Source: Polydactylus sextarius (taxonomy: Eukaryota; Chordata; Actinopteri; Polynemidae). Taken from it: a stretch of DNA of 64,000 nucleotides. Location: contig CM028931.1 of assembly GCA_016801845.1 (NCBI GenBank), positions 17,725,340-17,789,339 on the forward strand, written 5' to 3'. How positions within the stretch are numbered: position 1 is the stretch's first letter; each line of letters begins with the position of its first letter. The translations under genes and the position numbers were made by a program. Positions 63,001-64,000 of this stretch are shown here, piece by piece. Under the pieces are notes generated by a model that saw only the letters and a list, made by a program, of their open reading frames with translations, had not been told where the DNA came from and ran no database searches.

Positions 63001-63610
63001 TGAACACACTGAACAAGAAGCTACGAGGCAAAGACCTGGTGCCACACCTGTACCAAGCTGACGTCTGACGTCAACCCTGCTCTGATGTGCGACTGATCGT
63101 GTCTCTTGTGAATTCAACCAGCGTTTCCAAGATTTCTCTGTCATTGAGAAACAAATCAAACTGCAGAAGAAGAGAAGAAGAGAGTCTCTGCAGTTAGACC
63201 TGATCGAAGCGCAATGTGATGATTCTCTGAAGAGTCAACATCAGCTTCCGAGAACCAGAATGGCCGATGGTCTCGTCCTCGTCTCCACCACCAGACGTTC
63301 TGATGTGTCAGTCATCCGTCAGTCCACAGGACGGCACCACTGGTCTTCACGTCAAATACAGTCGTCACTCTGGTGTGTGGCCCCGCCATTTGTTGATTGT
63401 TTGTATTTGGCCCTCACTAAAAACCGTTGGACACCCCTGCTCTAAAGGCATGCTAACATGCTCAGCTGCTAATGCTAAGTTAGCATTAGCATGTGTGTTT
63501 TGTACCTGGTCACATAAAGTTGCAATGAGTCCTTCTAAGTCATGTTTCTCATGAATCACCATCTGTTTCTCTTCGTACTCCTGCTCCAACTGCATCTCCA
63601 GCTGCCTGAG
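53081..63610 (-). CDS. myo18b: Unconventional myosin XVIIIB, 3' part (coiled-coil tail and C-terminus)
   Basis: Ten consecutive exons sum to 2,127 nt (708 residues and stop); the motor and upstream exons are beyond the right edge. Residues 1-345 of this part are heptad-rich coiled coil (LEQEYEEKQMVIHEKHDLEG, ADLETSIRRIVDLQAALEEV), the myosin-II-like tail of class XVIII. The last 300 residues are Ser/Arg-rich with short motifs I recall from human MYO18B: LSELLDGLRKRR, LPIYQTT, PMVFQNRR, LPAIRR and a terminal VASVMKRYLKKE. MYO18A ends quite differently, so this is the B paralogue. Class XVIII myosins are thought to lack normal motor ATPase activity; MYO18B is needed for sarcomere assembly in muscle (family knowledge). 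All ten junctions keep phase. Human SEZ6L is the next gene downstream, as here. Confidence 0.94.
54237..54398 (-). CDS. myo18b: myo18b exon i (162 nt), Ser/Gly-rich
   Basis: Phase 2 to 2, CTGCAG|CGACTC and TTCCG|GTGAGG. Encodes DSVSSVGSIGTEDVGEGIRR, WLGVPRGG and SRHSVADTSSTLSF. Confidence 0.88.
54560..54960. repeat. TTTAGCATCACTAACACTTAG sequence
   Basis: Degenerate CACTTAGCATCATAAACG-type repeats in a myo18b intron. Confidence 0.85.
54961..55519. other. Unique myo18b intron sequence
   Basis: No recognisable feature. Confidence 0.5.
55520..55653 (-). CDS. myo18b: myo18b tail exon h (134 nt)
   Basis: Phase 0 to 2, GACAG|GAGATG and GAGAG|GTACGA. Encodes EMQVEELSAVRQALQADLET, SIRRIVDLQAALEEVESSDE, the end of the coiled coil. 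Confidence 0.94.
55800..56290. repeat. 16-bp minisatellite GATTAGCATCTCTAAC
   Basis: About 30 copies varying as TATTAGCATCTCTAAC or AATTAGCATCTCCAAC, in the myo18b intron after exon g. Confidence 0.95.
56300..56845. other. Unique myo18b intron sequence
   Basis: No gene supported. Confidence 0.5.
56850..56972. repeat. (GGA)n purine tract followed by (TG)n
   Basis: About 100 bp of nearly pure GGAGGA, then nine TG units. Confidence 0.95.
57130..57300. repeat. ACAACAACAGAGACGACGAC repeat, duplicated block of about 78 bp
   Basis: A block running ACAACGGAGATGACAACAAC ... GACGACGAC occurs twice. Confidence 0.9.
57337..58725. repeat. CCAGTATAA(A/C) minisatellite, 9-11-bp units, 1.4 kb
   Basis: Units CCAGTATAA, CCAGTATAAA and CCAGTATAAC. 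It starts at the donor of myo18b exon g. Two internal copies of CCAGTGTGTTACCACTATAA mark a higher-order unit of about 315-330 bp. Minus frames (WLYWFILVILVYTGYTG) up to 534 codons are by-products. Confidence 0.96.
58731..58916 (-). CDS. myo18b: myo18b tail exon g (62 codons)
   Basis: Phase 0 to 0, CTTCCAG|GTCCTG and GAGCTG|GTAACA. Encodes VLVLRLRDSVVRLGEELEQS, RYYQQRLQDMRLEMEELTQR and SSRRRMEL. Its donor is the edge of a 1.4-kb minisatellite. Confidence 0.92.
58994..59131 (-). CDS. myo18b: myo18b tail exon f (46 codons)
   Basis: Phase 0 to 0, CTCCAG|CTGCAG and TTTGAG|GTGAGA. Encodes LQQSVSKLQFLESSTVGRSI and ARVCDLENKLEFQRGQVKRF. Confidence 0.92.
59240..59323 (-). CDS. myo18b: myo18b tail exon e (28 codons)
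   Basis: Phase 0 to 0, CCCCCCAG|TCGTCC and GAGGAG|GTAGTG. Encodes SSSDISQIRELQSELEEAKR and QRHSLQEE. Confidence 0.92.
59400..59516 (-). CDS. myo18b: myo18b tail exon d (39 codons)
   Basis: Phase 0 to 0, CGTTGCAG|GTGG and GCTCAG|GTAACT. Encodes VDEQLSLLQHEKVDLLKRLE and EDQDDLNELMKKHKALIAQ. Confidence 0.93.
59530..60120. other. myo18b intron with degenerate GGTTCTT motifs
   Basis: Loose, diverged GTTCTTTAGGTTCTT repeats; no gene. Confidence 0.5.
60135..60248 (-). CDS. myo18b: myo18b tail exon c (38 codons)
   Basis: Phase 0 to 0. Encodes LEESEARRLEAEGVQTTLSQ and ELENTQMELENICKQKGL, coiled coil. Confidence 0.93.
60319..60480 (-). CDS. myo18b: myo18b tail exon b (54 codons)
   Basis: Phase 0 to 0, GTCTCAG|GTGGG and GTCAG|GTACGG. 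Encodes VGHRDFDVEKKLRQDLKRTR, ALLADAQLLL and NGSKDQIERLHCQ. Confidence 0.93.
60550..60760. other. Candidate conserved non-coding element in a myo18b intron
   Basis: Complex, non-repetitive segment (GCACTTATCAGCAACTGCAA, AAGCTAAATTAGCTGCCGCC, TTTGCTGCATGCGCTTG, TTATGTGAGACTGACACAAT). It looks unlike surrounding simple sequence; conservation is not testable here. Confidence 0.3.
60825..62100. repeat. GCTAACATGCTAACATGTT-type simple sequence
   Basis: 1.3 kb of degenerate TTAGCTATAATGCTAATG and ATGCTAACATGTTCACAATA motifs in the intron between myo18b exons a and b; similar to 41,600-42,530. Confidence 0.85.
62117..63439 (+). mobile_element. Decayed hAT-superfamily DNA transposon
   Basis: 1,323 bp bounded by terminal inverted repeats CAGGGGTGTCCA and TGGACACCCCTG, flanked by 8-bp target duplications ATCTAAAG/CTCTAAAG (7 of 8 match). 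Plus-strand remnants of a hAT transposase are broken by frameshifts and stops: a BED-finger-like stretch near 62,340-62,480, EELLDMLSLK near 62,730, FNQRFQDFSVIEKQIKL near 63,115-63,165 and LQLDLIEAQCDDSLKSQ near 63,190-63,240. These resemble the Charlie/GTF2IRD2-ZBED group from memory. It is non-functional, far shorter than an autonomous copy, and antisense to myo18b. Confidence 0.88.
62340..63240 (+). pseudogene. hAT transposase remnants
   Basis: Disconnected fragments of a transposase inside the element at 62,117-63,439; no continuous frame over 140 codons. Longest frame 62,122-62,541 starts in the terminal region and passes through the degraded zinc finger without its Cys pair. Confidence 0.75.
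63506..63610 (-). CDS. myo18b: myo18b tail exon a (35 codons)
   Basis: Phase 0 to 0, donor GACCAG|GTACAA. Encodes LRQLEMQLEQEYEEKQMVIH and EKHDLEGLIATLCDQ. The acceptor TAG sits directly on a (GT)39 tract. Confidence 0.92.

Positions 63611-63612
<2 letters not shown>

Positions 63613-63690
<78 letters not shown>
63613..63690. repeat. (AC)39 microsatellite at the acceptor of myo18b exon a
   Basis: 78-bp perfect tract. On the transcript strand it is (GU)39 immediately followed by AG and the exon. Confidence 0.97.
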
Positions 63691-63694
<4 letters not shown>

Positions 63695-64000
63695 CAAACA
63701 GAAAACAACAAGATGAAGCAGTGAGTTCTTATTGTCCCTGACAGGATCCGTCTCCCTGCAGCGTAAAGCTTCAGCATTAACATAAAAACATCATCATCAT
63801 CTGTGAGTTTAAAAATAAACAGAAGAAAACAGCCTCTTCCCTCGGTTTGACTCTTTACGCTTCGTATCCAGAGGCGACGCATCCAGAACAAACACACACT
63901 AAAGTTTACACATGCTTCTTCTCATTTGGAGCCAAGATGGCGTCCGCACGTCAGCTGTTATTTATAGTCGACCGCATGTCGCTGAATTCAGCGGCTCAGA
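63691..64000. other. myo18b intron, right edge of window
   Basis: No exon recognised in the last 310 bases; contains GCCAAGATGGCGTCC (YY1-like) near 63,932. The gene must continue to the right. Confidence 0.5.

Noticed and set aside
53081..63610. Assignment to myo18a
   Set aside because: The C-terminal motifs LPIYQTT, VFQNRR, LPAIR and VASVMKRYLKK are those of MYO18B; MYO18A has a different C-terminus.

Overview
The window is vertebrate nuclear DNA, most probably from a teleost fish. It has multi-exon genes with GT-AG introns and very many (CA)n/(TG)n microsatellites. It also has long minisatellites and dispersed GCTAAC/TTAGCAT-rich simple sequence of the sort common in fish genomes. No bacterial-type features are present. 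I cannot name the species.

Layout. 1-11,640 is a satellite array of a roughly 38-bp unit that runs off the left edge. 12,380-15,460 (minus strand) is a polyubiquitin gene with a TATA/CRE promoter, a non-coding first exon and three ubiquitin units; units 2 and 3 are each split by an intron at exactly the same codon (Gly10). 18,032-43,268 (minus) is a complete sez6l gene (seizure related 6 homolog-like). I resolve it into 17 coding exons encoding signal peptide, Pro/Thr-rich segment, CUB-sushi-CUB-sushi-CUB, three sushi, one membrane helix and a short tail ending DTREYEVSI. One exon (CUB3) carries a 1-nt frame disruption. Its 14.3-kb first intron is filled with minisatellites. 53,081-63,610 (minus) is the 3' part of myo18b (unconventional myosin XVIIIB): ten exons giving 708 residues of coiled-coil tail and C-terminal domain, with the 5' part beyond the right edge. 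One of its introns holds a decayed 1.3-kb hAT DNA transposon. The myo18b-then-sez6l order and orientation match the human 22q12 arrangement as I remember it, so this is conserved synteny.

The rest is introns and intergenic DNA made largely of tandem repeats with units of 2 to 38 bp. Because many units lack stop codons, they create long spurious reading frames in several frames and on both strands. The biologically interesting points are the intron-split polyubiquitin gene whose acceptor sites regenerate a donor, microsatellites and minisatellites that form or copy splice sites in sez6l and myo18b, the frame lesion in sez6l, and a near-perfect 165-bp inverted repeat between the two large genes. 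Exons were assigned by reading the sequence, checking that splice phases sum correctly, and comparing with remembered family sequences; no search was run.
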